Of a stretch of 64,000 nt of DNA, positions 30,589 to 39,989 are shown piece by piece. Source of the stretch: Kineosporiaceae bacterium. GTDB lineage: Bacteria > Actinomycetota > Actinomycetes > Actinomycetales > Kineosporiaceae. The notes under the pieces were generated by a model. That model saw nothing but the letters and a program-made list of their open reading frames with translations, was not told the DNA's origin and searched no databases. Where the stretch lies: contig JADJPO010000005.1 of the NCBI GenBank assembly GCA_016713225.1, positions 186,001 to 250,000 on the forward strand, given 5' to 3'. Within the stretch, counting starts at the first letter, position 1, and each line of letters opens with the position of its first letter. The translations under genes and the position numbers were made by a program.

Positions 30589-31571
30589 TCAGAGCACGTC
30601 GTGGCCGGGGTGAGGTTCGGCGGGGATGCTGCCCATGCGCCCGGCCTGGAAGTCCTCGAAGGCCTGGATCAGCTCGTCGCGGGTGTTCATCACGAACGGG
30701 CCGTAGGCCGCCACGGGCTCGCGGATCGGGGCACCGCCAAGGATCAGCACGTCCAGGTCGGGGCTGCGGCTCTCCTGGTGGGGTCGGCGGCGATGGTGAG
30801 CGCCGCCGGCGCCGAAGGTGGCGAGCTGGCCCATCCGCACCGGACGGCGGTCCATGCCGGCCGAGCCGACGGTGCCGCTACCGGACAGCACGTAGACCAG
30901 GGCGTTGAAGTCGGGACGCCACGGCAGATGCAGTTCGGCACCGGGGGACAGGGTGGCGTGGGCCAGCGAGATCGTGGTGTGGGTGATGCCCGGGCCGGCG
31001 TGGCCGTCGAGCTCACCGGCGATCACCCGAACCAGTGTGCCGCCGTCCGGGGACGACAGCAGGGCCACCTGGCTGCCGCGGATGTCCTGGTAGCGGGGCG
31101 GGGCGAACTTGAGCGTGCGGGGCAGGTTCACCCAGAGCTGGATGCCGTGGAAGAGCCGCCCGAGACCACCAGGTGCTCTGGCGGAGCCTCGATGTGCAGG
31201 AGGCCGGAGCCGGCGGTCATCCACTGGGTGTCGCCGTTGGTGATGGTGCCCCCGCCGCCGTGGCTGTCCTGGTGGTCGAAGATCCCGTCGATGATGTACG
31301 TGACGGTCTCGAAGCCGCGATGCGGGTGCCACGGGTGCCCTTGGGTTCGCCGGGGGCGTCCTCGACCTCACCCATCTGGTCCATGTGGATGAACGGGTCG
31401 AGCCTGGCCAGGTCGACGCCCGCGAAGGCACGACGGACCGGGAAGCCCTCACCCTCGAACCCGCTCGGCGCGGTGGTCACCGACACGACGGGGCGCTCGG
31501 GGGGTGGTCGTGGCGTCCGGCGCGGTGATCCGCGGCAGGGTCAGGATGTTCTCGACGGTCACGGCGGGCAT
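30589..31571 (-). CDS. Pirin family protein (bicupin), frameshifted
   Basis: A cupin-fold iron protein. From ATG 31571 the fragments read MPAVTVENIL, RAFAGVDLARLDPFIHMDQMGEVE, HPHRGFETVTYIIDG (iron-binding HxH of the pirin signature), GDTQWMTAGSGLLHIE (His ligand region), LFHGIQLWVNLP, and a second cupin half to PHPGHDVL at 30589. Family members bind Fe and some act as quercetin dioxygenases or redox-sensing co-regulators. Three frame changes occur, near 31490, 31335 and 31170. It is divergent from nothing close: the convergent MerR gene end lies 58 bp upstream on the same strand, so a joint transcript with the MerR gene is possible. Confidence 0.85.
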
Positions 31572-31628
31572 GTCGGCTTCTCCTCAGTGTCGATCGGCTG
31601 ATGCTCTCCGGACAACATAGTTTATCAT

Positions 31629-32034
31629 TTAACTATTTCCACGACTCGGACTCGGACCCATCACCGACTGCATCCAGGCGCCGCAACTGGCGGCGTCCGG
31701 ATGCTGGCACACGGCAACGTGCTCGAGGACTCGAACGGCGACGAGCAGAACCTCGAGGCGTTCGCGCACCACGGGCAGTGTGCGCTCGGCATAGGCGGCT
31801 CGCACGGCGGGATTCGGTGCGTCCAGGATCAGCTGCACCTCCTCGGTGGAGCAGCCGAGGGCCTGGCACATGCGCACCATCTCCAGCCGGGCCTGGTGAT
31901 CCGGCCCGTATCGCCGGTGTCCGTTGTCGAGTCGGCCCGCCGGGGAGCAGGCCGATGTCGTCCCAATACCGCAGGGTGCTCGCCGGGACGCCGCTGCGTG
32001 CGGCGAAGTCGGCGACGGTCCAGCGAAGGTTCAC
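31629..32034 (-). CDS. MerR-family transcriptional regulator, frameshifted
   Basis: A ~135-aa regulator. The winged-helix start is VNLRWTVADFAARSGVPASTLRYWDDIGLLPGG. In a second frame come the dimerisation helix and C-terminus (ARLEMVRMCQALGCSTEEVQLIL, then RLEVLLVAVRVLEHVAVCQHPDAASCGAW). The CQHP..SC pattern near the end could bind a metal or act as a thiol sensor. One or two shifts near 31925 are needed. A GTG start at 32034 is used. A frame from 32082 would put the start codon inside the promoter. It is transcribed away from the NAD(P)-binding protein gene and shares with it a MerR-type promoter. Confidence 0.8.
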
Positions 32035-32051
32035 GACGGCTCCCTCGGCGC

Positions 32052-32082
32052 TTGACTTCGAGTGAACTCGAAGGTGTGTCAT
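32052..32082 (+). promoter_or_regulatory. MerR-type promoter with 19-bp spacer and 8-2-8 palindrome
   Basis: The -35 element TTGACT (32052-32057) and a -10-like TGTCAT (32077-32082) are separated by 19 bp, the overlong spacer typical of promoters activated by MerR proteins. The spacer holds the perfect palindrome CTTCGAGT-GA-ACTCGAAG (32056-32073). It lies between the divergent MerR gene and the gene at 32118 and is most likely bound by that MerR protein. Confidence 0.82.
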
Positions 32083-32117
32083 CGCTCATCATCACGCCTC
32101 GCGAGAAGGAGAACGTC

Positions 32118-32808
32118 ATGAACACCCACCTCGAGACCACCCGATCGACCACCCGATCGATCACCGTCCTGGGCGCCACCGGCCGGGTCGGCCGCCTCGT
32201 AACGGCTCAGGCACTCGACCGGGGTCTGTCGGTCACGGCGCTGGTGCGTGACCCGTCACGGCTGCCGGCGGAACTGACCGCCCGCGGCGATGGCCTGCTC
32301 CGCGTCGTGCACGGCGAGCTGGACGACGTCGCCGCGATGCGGGCCGCCGTGTCGGGCAGCCAGGCCATCGTCGTCGCGGTGGGGGTGCGTTACCGCGGCC
32401 GCCATCCGTGGAGTGGGATCAGCGGTCGCCCGGATGTCGCGCCGACGGCCGTCCGCTCGCTTCTCGCGGCGGGCGAGCCCTGGCAGCGTGTGGTGCTGCT
32501 GAGCGCCTTCGGTGCCGGCGATTCCTGGCGGGCCCTGCCCGCCGTCGTCCGGGCGGTGATCTCGACCAGTGCCCTGAGGATCTCGTACTCCGGCCTCACG
32601 CAGGCCGAGCAGCTCGTGCGCTCGACGGGATGGCGGGCCACCGTGGCCCGAGCGGTCACGCTCACCGACGGCCCGGCCACGGGCCGCCGGGTCCAGACCG
32701 ATGACCGCGCCGTGCGCGGCAACCCAGGTCTCACGCGCGGACGTCGCCCGCCTGCTGCTCGACCTGGCGCTGGCCGACGATGCACCGGAGGTGGTCACGG
32801 CGGCCTGA
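32118..32808 (+). CDS. NAD(P)-binding Rossmann-fold (NmrA/SDR-like) protein, one frameshift
   Basis: A ~229-aa protein with the atypical-SDR nucleotide loop ITVLGATGRVGRLV near residues 15-28 and a short acidic strand later (VVHGELDD). The IVVAVGVRYRG segment occupies the place of the second Rossmann strand, and there is a late YSGLTQAEQLVRSTGW helix as in NmrA/NAD(P)H-binding family members. A good ribosome site (AAGGAG) sits 9 bp upstream of the ATG. The frame shifts near 32710; after correction it continues SRADVARLLLDLALADD and stops at 32808. Such proteins act as redox sensors or quinone reductases. Control by the divergent MerR protein is likely. Confidence 0.82.
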
Positions 32809-32833
32809 GGCGTACCCAGCGAACTGGATCGAG

Positions 32834-32907
32834 TGGGGCGGGTGGGGCTCGAACCCACGACCGAGGGATTATGAGTCCCTTGCTCTGACCGGCTGAGCTA
32901 CCGCCCC
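32834..32907 (-). tRNA. tRNA with CAT anticodon (Ile2 or elongator Met)
   Basis: A 74-nt cloverleaf on the minus strand. Acceptor arms GGGGCGG and CCGCCCC pair perfectly, the D-arm is AGCTC..GAGC, the anticodon loop CTCATAA sits in the stem AGGGA/TCCCT, and the T-arm contains GGTTCGAGCC. The anticodon CAT means elongator methionine or, if the C is changed to lysidine by TilS, isoleucine. The variable region CGGTC resembles that of Ile2 more than that of Met, but this is weak evidence. Confidence 0.93.
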
Positions 32908-33047
32908 CGGGGAGAAGCGTAGCCAGTGACCGCTGGTCGGTGTCGATTGTCCGGCTCGGTGGCTCAAGACCCCACCGGTGGCGTGTCGATGAACACCGTG
33001 CACGGGCGGACGCATCGGCGTCCCCGATCGACCATGGCGGAGGGCAG

Positions 33048-34066
33048 ATGGGCGGGCGCTACGCCGCACCTCGACGACGACGCCAGCCGATGAACTGGGC
33101 CGCGACCCTTGCCGGGTGCCTGGTCGCAGCTGTCGTGACCCAGATGACCCCGCGCAGGCCGAGACGACGGTCCCGCCAGTCGGGTCCAGGGGATCGTTCG
33201 GCTCGGTCTCGGTCGGCAAGGCTCCCCGGCCACCGCGTGTGCCGGTCTCGGGCGTCGCTCCGAAATCGACCACGCCGGACACGCCGTCGTCCGGCTCGCG
33301 GACCCTGCAGGTGCACTATGCCGCCCCGGTGCGAACCGCCTCCGGCGTGATCGACATCGTGCGCACACTTTCGAGCGCGTGACCGCACGGGGTCGCGCAC
33401 CTACTCCTACCTGATCTACCCGCGGGCGGGCTACCGGCCGGCGCAGGACTGGCGGACGTTCCCGGCCTTCCTGGCGGCGGCGCAGGCTCGTGGCATCGCC
33501 GTGCACATCACGCTCACGCCGCCGTTCACCACCTCGACGGACGACGCCCGTGCACGGCCAATCGACTGCTGCCCTTCAAGGGCAACTACGACACCTGGAT
33601 GCGTGAGATCGGCAAGCTGGCCAAGCGGTTCCCGAACCTGACGGCCGTGGCCATGGACGACTTCGCCTACGACACCACCACGCGCCAGCCCAATCGCTGC
33701 AATCTGTTCGCACCCGGCACGATCACGCGGTGGAAGAACATCCTGCGCGCCGAGGCCGGCCGACCGATCAGTGTGATGCCGGTGCTCTACTTCCGCGACG
33801 TTGCCGGACGGCGCTCGATCTACCCCTCGATCAAGGCCGAGACCACCGAGGTGATCTGGCCCTTCACCCAGATCGGCTCGGGGCTGCTGGAGCAGCAGTA
33901 CCGCCTGATCCTGAAGGAACAGCCCAAGCTGAAGGTCTACGTGATGGTGTACGCCAACGGCTTCAAGGGCGTCGTGCCCACGCAGGCGACCATCCAGTCG
34001 GAGGTCGCCGCGGCCAAACGGCTGAAGGCGGCCGGAGTGATCGTCTACCAGGAATCGCTGAACTGA
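33048..34066 (+). CDS. Putative secreted protein with barrel-like domain, frameshifted
   Basis: The N-terminus (ATG 33048 or 33090) has a signal peptide: basic PRRRRQP, then MNWAATLAGCLVAAVVTQMTP. A Pro/Ser linker follows, then, over further frames, TYSYLIYPRAGYRPAQDW, FLAAAQARGIAVHITLTPPF and an intact final 155 residues: MREIGKLAKRFPNLTAVAMDDFAYDT, VMPVLYFRDVAG, EVIWPFTQIG, VYVMVYANGFKG and GVIVYQESLN. The alternating strand-helix pattern with charged strand ends (MDDF) suggests a TIM-barrel glycosidase-like or sugar-binding fold, but I do not recognise a family and name no function. At least two shifts occur (near 33160 and 33370, and possibly 33550). Confidence 0.6.
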
Positions 34067-34092
34067 CCCGGCTCGGACCGGCTCGGACCGGC

Positions 34093-34735
34093 TCAGTGAC
34101 CCCGGGCCACCCAGGCGTCGTAGTCCACCGCTTCGGCGCCGATCGTGGTCTCGTCGCCGTGTCCGGTGAGCACCCTGGTGGAGCCCTTCAGCCCCAACAG
34201 CCGCTCGCGGATCGAGTCCAGGATCGTCGGGAAGCTGCTGAACGAGCGTCCGGTCGCCCCCGGCCCGCCGCGGAACAAGGTGTCCCCGCTCAGCAACACC
34301 CCGTCGGGTGCGGCGTCCGGTGCGTACAGGCACACCGCCCCCGGGGCGTGCCCCGGGGTGTGCAGCACGGTGAGGTGGAGCCCGGCCACCGTGATCACCT
34401 GGCCGTCCGCCAACGGCGACGGTTCGCGGTCGGGGTAGACGACGTCCCAGAGCATCCGATCGGCCGGGTGCAGCAGGATCGGCGCCCCGGTGGCGTCGGC
34501 CACGGCGGCGGCCGCGTTGATGTGGTCGTTGTGGCCGTGGGTGCAGACCACGGCGACCAGGCGCCGTCCGCCGATGGCACTGAGGATCGCCTGGGCATCG
34601 TGGGGAGGCGTCGACCACGATCACCTCGTGCTCGTCACCGACCAGCCAGACGTTGTTGTCGACCTCGAAGTCGCCGCCGTCGAGGCTGAAGATGCCCGAG
34701 GTGACCAGGCGCTCGAATCGTGTGGTCTCGGTCAT
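34093..34735 (-). CDS. Metallo-beta-lactamase-fold hydrolase (glyoxalase II-like) beside mscR, one frameshift
   Basis: A ~213-aa MBL-fold hydrolase. It starts MTETTRFERLVTSGIFSLDGGDFEVDNNVWLVGDEHEVIVVDA. After a shift near 34610 it continues as VVCTHGHNDHINAAAAVADA (dinuclear zinc motif HxHxDH), LHTPGHAPGAVCLY (third His), GVLLSGDTLFRGGPG (bridging Asp) and RVLTGHGDETTIG (last His). It begins 5 bp after the mscR stop. The same pair (mscR with an MBL gene) is found in mycobacteria. Together they probably convert formaldehyde-mycothiol adduct to formate, with this protein as the likely S-formylmycothiol hydrolase. Confidence 0.87.
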
Positions 34736-34740
34736 GACGC

Positions 34741-35819
34741 TCAGAACACCACGACGGAGCGCAGCACGTCACCGTGGTGCATCTTGGTGAAGGCCTCCTC
34801 GACGTCGCCCAGACCGATGGTCTCGCTGACGAACCGCTCCAGCGGCAGCCGACCCTGCAGGTGCAGGTCGACCAGCGTCGGGAAGTCCCGCGAGGGCAGG
34901 CAGTCGCCGTACCAGGAGGACTTGAGCGAGCCGCCGCGGCCGAACACGTCCAGCAGCGGCAGGTCGAGACGCATGTCGGGCGAGGGCACCCCGACCAGGA
35001 CGACGGTGCCCGCCAGGTGCGCGCGTAGAACGCCTGCTGGTAGGTCTCCGGCCGGCCCACCGCGTCGATCACGACGTCGGCGCCGTGGCCGTCGGTCAGG
35101 GCGCGGATCGCCTCGACCGGGTCGGCGTTGCGCGAGTTCACGGTGTGGGTGGCGCCGAAGTCACGCCCTCCAGCTTCCGGTCGTCCACGTCGACGGCGAT
35201 GATCGTGCGGGCACCCGCCAGGCGCGCCCCGGCGATGGCGGCGTCCCCGACACCGCCGCAGCCGATCACGGCCACGGTGTCGTCCCGCCCGACGTTGCCG
35301 GTGTTCACCGCGGCCCAGGCCGGCCATGACGCCGCAGCCGAGCAGGCCGGCGACCTGGGCCGGAGCAGTGGGGTCGACCTTGGTGCACTGACCGGCGGCA
35401 ACCAACGTCTTCTCGGCGAAGGCACCGATGCCGAGGGCGGGGGACAGCACCGTGCCGTCCTCGAGGGTCATCTTCTGGGTGGCGTTGTGGGTGGCGAAGC
35501 AGTACCAGGGGCGTCCGCGCAGACAGGCGCGGCACTGGCCGCACACGGCCCGCCAGTTCAGGATCACGTAGTCGCCCGGGGCCACCGAGGTGACGCCCTC
35601 GCCGACGGCGTCGACGATGCCGGCGGCCTCGTGTCCCAGCAGGAACGGGAAGTCGTCGTTGATCGCACCCTCGCGGTAGTGCAGGTCGGTGTGGCAGACG
35701 CCGCAGGCCTGCACGTTCACGGTGGCCTCGCCGGGGCCGGGGTCCGGGACGATGATCGTCTCGACGCTGACCGGTGCCCCCTTGGCCCGTGCCACCACAC
35801 CCTGAACTCTGCTGGCCAT
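34741..35819 (-). CDS. mscR: S-(hydroxymethyl)mycothiol dehydrogenase, frameshifted
   Basis: A zinc-containing class III-type alcohol dehydrogenase that detoxifies formaldehyde (and S-nitrosomycothiol) using mycothiol. From ATG 35819: VQACGVCHTDLHYREGAIN (catalytic Cys), FPFLLGHEAAGIVDAVGEGV, structural zinc cysteines in CGQCRACLRGRPWYC, the later catalytic Cys in LLGCGVMAGLG, the NAD loop VAVIGCGGVGDAAI, and a C-terminus SSWYGDCLPSRDFPTL. Shifts occur near 35330, 35165 and 35010. It precedes the MBL-fold hydrolase on one transcript. Its presence shows that the organism makes mycothiol. Confidence 0.92.
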
Positions 35820-35892
35820 TGCCGACCTCCGTGCTCCCGCGTGTCCCGTGGACCTGTCGGGCTGACCTTACGGGGTCGGCTGCACAGATCGC

Positions 35893-36310
35893 TCAGAAGC
35901 GGAACGGTTTGGGCGGGGTCTTGAGTTCGGCGCGCGGGCACTCGCGCAGGCTCAGGCCGCCGAGCCCCAGCGCCTCGTCGGTGAGGACTCGACGGACCAG
36001 CCCAGCTCGTGACCGCGCCGGGTGATGATCACGCGATAGATGGTCAGCTCGTACTTGGTCGGGGTGCCGTAGGCGACCTGGATGCTGCCCACCAGCGACG
36101 GTGCCGGGCGAATCCGTGCTCTGCCACGGCTGTCGTAGCGGTTCCACCGGCTCGGTTCGGCCATCCACAGGCCGCCGGTGGTGGCGCTGTTGAGGACAGC
36201 TCGATCAGGATGGCGTTGGCGGCTTCCTCGGGCACGATGGCGGCAGGTCGGATCACCTGCGAGATGACGTCCTGGTCGTAGGCAGCGTCCATGGCGTCGG
36301 CGTCCTGCAC
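35893..36310 (-). CDS. Small unknown protein, one frameshift
   Basis: A ~138-aa cytoplasmic protein that I do not recognise. It starts MQDADAMDAAYDQDVISQVIRPAAIVPEEAANAILIELS. After a one-base shift near 36197 it continues as NSATTGGLWMAEPSRWNRYDSRGRARI, a beta-rich part VGSIQVAYGTPTKYELTIYRVIITRRGHELGWSVESL and a tail GLGGLSLRECPRAELKTPPKPFRF. There is no signal peptide or membrane segment. It is separated from mscR by 73 bp and is divergent from the DUF3145 gene across 270 bp in which no clear gene or hairpin is seen. Confidence 0.6.
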
Positions 36311-36580
36311 GTCTCACGTCCCCTTGTCGCCGGTCCCGGATCCGTGGCCCTCGCGGGGATGAACAGGCCGCTGTGGCCGCACGAGGTCCTGATCATTCAT
36401 CGGCGCGCCGTACCCCATCTGGACCCCTGGACGGGTGAAGATGGTCCCTGTGCGATCGGTCCGTCCGGCGAGGTGGTGCGCGGGCGGCCGGTGGTGCAGA
36501 ATAAGCCCCGGTTCATCGGCAGCCCTGCGCAAGTCGAGGTCGTTGGGGAAGACGCACCTCGGTCGGCGAAGGAGGCACAG

Positions 36581-37078
36581 ATGGCCGGTGTGACCACGCG
36601 CGGCGTCCTGTTCGTACACTCGGCGCCGCGTGCGTTGTGCCCGCACATCGAGTGGGCAGCAGGCGGCGTACTCGGCGTCCGTTTGTCGTTGGACTGGATC
36701 GTTCAGCCCGCGGCGTCCGGCATGCTGCGCACAGAGCTGTCCTGGCAGGCGAGCCCCGGTACCGGGGCGAAGCTGACGTCAGCGCTGCGCGGCTGGGCTC
36801 ACCTGCGATACGAGGTGACCGAGGAGCCGAGCTCCGGGGTGGACGGCGCCCGGTGGAGCCACACTCCCGAACTGGGGATCTTCCACGCGGTGACGGACGC
36901 CCACGGCAACGTGCTGGTGCCGGAGGACCGGATCCGCTGCGCGATGAGCGCCGAGGACTCCACCGGCATGCTGGCCGAACTCGACCTGGCCCTCGGGCGG
37001 GCCTGGGACGACGAGCTCGAGCCCTTCCGGTACGCCGGCGAGGGCGCCCCCGTCCGCTGGCTCCACCGCGTCGGCTGA
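36581..37078 (+). CDS. DUF3145 family protein
   Basis: A 165-aa actinobacterial protein (MAGVTTRGVLFVHSAPRALCPHIEWAAGGVLG) with alternating strands and one conserved central helix, and a C-terminal segment MLAELDLALGRAWDDELEPFRYAG. DUF3145 genes are regularly found beside the fatty-acid synthesis genes of actinobacteria, and here the gene converges with fabF. The molecular role is unknown. ATG 36581 with a GGAGG ribosome site 5 bp upstream was chosen; the frame is open farther upstream without a better start. Confidence 0.88.
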   Translation: MAGVTTRGVLFVHSAPRALCPHIEWAAGGVLGVRLSLDWIVQPAASGMLRTELSWQASPGTGAKLTSALRGWAHLRYEVTEEPSSGVDGARWSHTPELGIFHAVTDAHGNVLVPEDRIRCAMSAEDSTGMLAELDLALGRAWDDELEPFRYAGEGAPVRWLHRVG

Positions 37079-37109
37079 CGCCGCGCCCGACCAACAGCGC
37101 CCGACCAAC

Positions 37110-37226
37110 ACCCCCAAACCTGCTCATGCTCCGCAGGTGTGCAGCTCGTGCTCCGCTGAGACCGGGAAATCCGGGTCCCAGCGGAGCATGAGCGGTCACC
37201 AGTGGAGCATGAGCAGGTTTGGGGGT
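37110..37226. repeat. Nested inverted repeat (GCTCATGCTCCGC units) between convergent genes
   Basis: The outer arms ACCCCCAAACCTGCTCATGC (left, from 37110) and its near-exact reverse complement (right, ending 37226) enclose an inner pair of inverted GCTCGTGCTCCGCTG-type arms and a small central GACCGG/CCGGGTC-like hairpin. The unit GCTCATGCTCCGC thus occurs four times, twice in each direction. It fills the space between the convergent DUF3145 and fabF genes and can terminate from both sides. Confidence 0.9.
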
Positions 37227-37249
37227 GGTTCTGAGCGGGGTTGGTGGGG

Positions 37250-38501
37250 TCAGACGGTGCGGAAGAGGAGGGCCACGTTGTGACCGCCGAAGCCGAACGA
37301 GTTGTTGAGGGCGGCCAGGTCGCCCTCGCCCAGGGCGAGCGGTGCCTTGCGGACGACGTTCAGCGTGATCTCCGGGTCCTGGTCGTCGAGGTTGATCGTC
37401 GGAGGGATCTGCCGTTCGTGCAGCGCCAGCACGGTGAACAGCGACTCCAGCGCGCCGGCCGCCCCGAGCAGGTGGCCGGTCATCGACTTCGTCGCGGTGA
37501 CCGCCACCGAGTCGGCGGCCTCGCCGAGCACCGAGCGGATCGCTGCCGACTCGGCGATGTCGCCGGCCGGGGTGGACGTCGCGTGGGCGTTCACGTGGCA
37601 GATGTCGGACGCCGTGAGCCCGGCGGCCGTGAGCGCGGCGGCCATGGCGCGACCTGCCCCGGTGCCGGCCGGGTCGGGGGCGGCGATGTGGTGGGCGTCG
37701 GAGGTCAGCCCGGCCGAGGCGGCCTCGGCGTAGATCTTCGCGCCGCGAGCCCGCGCGTGCTCCTCGGACTCGAGCACCAGCACGGCCGATCCCTCGCCGA
37801 TGACGAAGCCGTCCCGGCCGGTGTCATAGGGGCGTGAGGCCGCCTGCGGATCGTCGTTGCGGGTGGACAGCGCCTGCATGGCGGCGAACCCGGCGATCGG
37901 CAGTGGGTGGATGCACGCCTCGGTGCCCCCGGCGACGACCACGTCGGCGCGACCGTTGCGGATCATGTCGATGGCGTAGGCCACCGACTCCGCGCCCGAG
38001 GCGCAGGCCGAGACCGGGGTGTGGACGCCGGCGCGGGCGCCCAGCTCGAGGCTGACGGCAGGCGGCCGGTCCGTTGGGCATGAGCATCGGCACGGTCAGC
38101 GGGAACACCCGCCGCGGCCCCTTCTCCTTGAGCGTGTCGTAGGAGCTCAGCAGGGTCCACACCCCGCCGATGCCCGACGCGATCACGACACCGAGGCGGT
38201 CGCCGTCCATCTCGGGGGCGCCGGCGTCGGCCCAGGCCTCCTTGGCCGCGATCAGCGCCATCTGGCCCGAGGGGTCGAGCCGCTGGCGCTGTCCGCGCGA
38301 GAGCACCTGGTCGGTCGAGACCGCCAGTTGCGCGGCGAAGGTCACGGGCATGTCGTACTCGGCGACCCAGTCCTGCTCCAGCGGACGGGCACCCGAGGTG
38401 CCGGCCAGCGCAGCAGACCACGTGCTGGCGACGTCACCACCCAGCGGGGTGGTGGCGCCGAGTCCGGTGACGACGACTCGACGGGATGTCTCGCTGGCCA
38501 T
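37250..38501 (-). CDS. fabF: Beta-ketoacyl-ACP synthase II, one frameshift
   Basis: The elongating condensing enzyme of type II fatty-acid synthesis (~416 aa). From ATG 38501: MASETSRRVVVTGLGATTPLGGDVASTW, then the active-site Cys in VSACASGAESVAYA, and the catalytic histidines in NAHATSTPAGD and NNSFGFGGHNVALLF. One frame change near 38053 (between PMLMPNGPAA and SLELGARAGVHTPVSAC) interrupts the gene and is probably a missing base. An in-frame ATG at 38516 is an alternative start. It is the last gene of the operon fasR-fabD-fabH-acpP-fabF. Confidence 0.94.
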
Positions 38502-38654
38502 GGTGGTGCTCCTCATGCGTGGGTGAGTGCTGTGATGAGTGCTGTGGTGGGTTCCGGTGCCCGGTGGGCTGCGGTCGCCGCCGGGGTTCGGTGCGGGTTC
38601 GCCCGACACCGGCCCCGACGGCAGCGCAGCCTCTGAGCAGGGTCTGGGACGAGC

Positions 38655-38903
38655 TCAGCCCTGGTTGTTCTTGATGTAGTCCACCGCGTCCTGGACGGTG
38701 ACGAGCTTGTTCGCCTCGTCGTCCGGAATGCGCACCCCGAACTTCTCCTCGGCGTTGTAGACGATCGTGATCATCGACAGGGAGTCGATCTTCAGATCGT
38801 CGGTCAGGCTCTGCTCGGCGGAGATGGTCTCGGCCGGGATCTCCATCTCGGTGCTGATCAGCTCGGCCAGACCGCTGAGGATCTCCTGCTCGCTCAATGC
38901 CAT
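38655..38903 (-). CDS. acpP: Acyl carrier protein
   Basis: An 82-aa acidic four-helix carrier. The serine that receives 4'-phosphopantetheine is in LKIDSLSMITI (residue ~40, DSL motif). Extra features are the N-terminal MALSEQEILSGLAELISTE and the C-terminal VQDAVDYIKNNQG. It carries growing acyl chains between FabD, FabH and FabF encoded around it. A GA-rich ribosome site (AAGGAG) is 7 bp upstream. The frame is intact. Confidence 0.97.
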   Translation of the reverse strand: MALSEQEILSGLAELISTEMEIPAETISAEQSLTDDLKIDSLSMITIVYNAEEKFGVRIPDDEANKLVTVQDAVDYIKNNQG

Positions 38904-38984
38904 GGTGTGTCTCGCTCCTTCGGGGGGGATGGGGTGGTGCGGGGTGTGCGTGGTGCTATCCGTGATGCCCGGGTCGGGGGCGAC

Positions 38985-39989
38985 CTAGGGCAGTTCGACC
39001 ACCTGGGAGGCGTAGGCCAACCCGGCGCCGAAGCCGATCAAGAGTGCCAGTCCGCCGGAGTGGATCTCGCCGGAGGACAACATCCGATCCATCGCGAGCG
39101 GAATGGAGGCCGCCGAGGTGTTGCCCGACTCGACGATGTCACGGGCGATGACGACGTTCGAGGGCAGCCGCAGCTGCTTGACCATCGCATCGACGATCCG
39201 GACGTTCGCCTGATGGGGGATGAAGGCGTCCAGCTCGGCCGCGCCGATGCCCGCCGCATCGAGCGCCTTCTGGGCCACGGGGGACATCGCCCAGACCGCC
39301 CACCGGAAGACCGGCTGACCGTCCATCCGCAGCCACGGCCATTCCTGGTGACCGCCGTCGCGGTAGTCGATCCACGAGGACTTGTTGCTGATCGTCTCCC
39401 ACTGGGCGCCGTCCGAGCCCCATACCGTGGGGCCGATGGCCGGGGTGTCGCTCGGCCCGACCACCACCGCACCGGCTCCGTCGGCGAACAGAAAGGCGGT
39501 GCCCCGGTCGTGCGGGTCGACGAAGTCGGACAGCTTCTCGACGCCGACGACCAGGACGTGCCGGGCCGAGCCGCCGCGCACCATGTCGGTGGCCAGGGCC
39601 AGGGCGTAGCAGAAGCCGGCGCAGGCGGCGGAGATGTCCAGCGCGGCGGCGGGGGTGGCGCCGATGCGGTGGGCGAGCAGCGTGGCGGCCGAGGGGGTCT
39701 GGTAGGGGTGGGTGACGGTGGCGACCAGCACCGCGTCGACATCGGACGCCGCGATACCCGCCTTGGCGATCGCCGCGATCGCGGCCTGCTCGGCCATGTC
39801 GGTCACGGACTCGTCGGGGGCAGCGAAACGTCGCGTGACGATTCCGGAACGCTCGCGGATCCAGGCGTCGGAGGAGTCGATGGTCCGGCAGATCTCCTCG
39901 TTGGTCACCACCCGCTCGGGACGGTAGCTACCCACCGACATGATCCGGGCGTGCGGGGATCCGGTGGCCGCCGTCAGCCGGCCGCTCAC
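38985..39989 (-). CDS. fabH: Beta-ketoacyl-ACP synthase III
   Basis: It condenses an acyl-CoA primer with malonyl-ACP to start fatty-acid synthesis (334 aa). The catalytic triad is visible: Cys in ISAACAGFCYAL (~residue 122), His in IPHQANVRIVD and Asn in ESGNTSAAS. The N-terminus holds SVGSYRPERVVTNEEIC. Its ATG overlaps the fabD stop by 4 nt. In actinobacteria this enzyme often accepts branched primers; the sequence alone does not settle the preference. Confidence 0.97.
   Translation of the reverse strand: MSGRLTAATGSPHARIMSVGSYRPERVVTNEEICRTIDSSDAWIRERSGIVTRRFAAPDESVTDMAEQAAIAAIAKAGIAASDVDAVLVATVTHPYQTPSAATLLAHRIGATPAAALDISAACAGFCYALALATDMVRGGSARHVLVVGVEKLSDFVDPHDRGTAFLFADGAGAVVVGPSDTPAIGPTVWGSDGAQWETISNKSSWIDYRDGGHQEWPWLRMDGQPVFRWAVWAMSPVAQKALDAAGIGAAELDAFIPHQANVRIVDAMVKQLRLPSNVVIARDIVESGNTSAASIPLAMDRMLSSGEIHSGGLALLIGFGAGLAYASQVVELP

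Noticed and set aside
36344..36580. An N-terminal extension of the DUF3145 protein
   Set aside because: The ATG at 36581 has a good ribosome site and matches the family start. The upstream open stretch has no such features.
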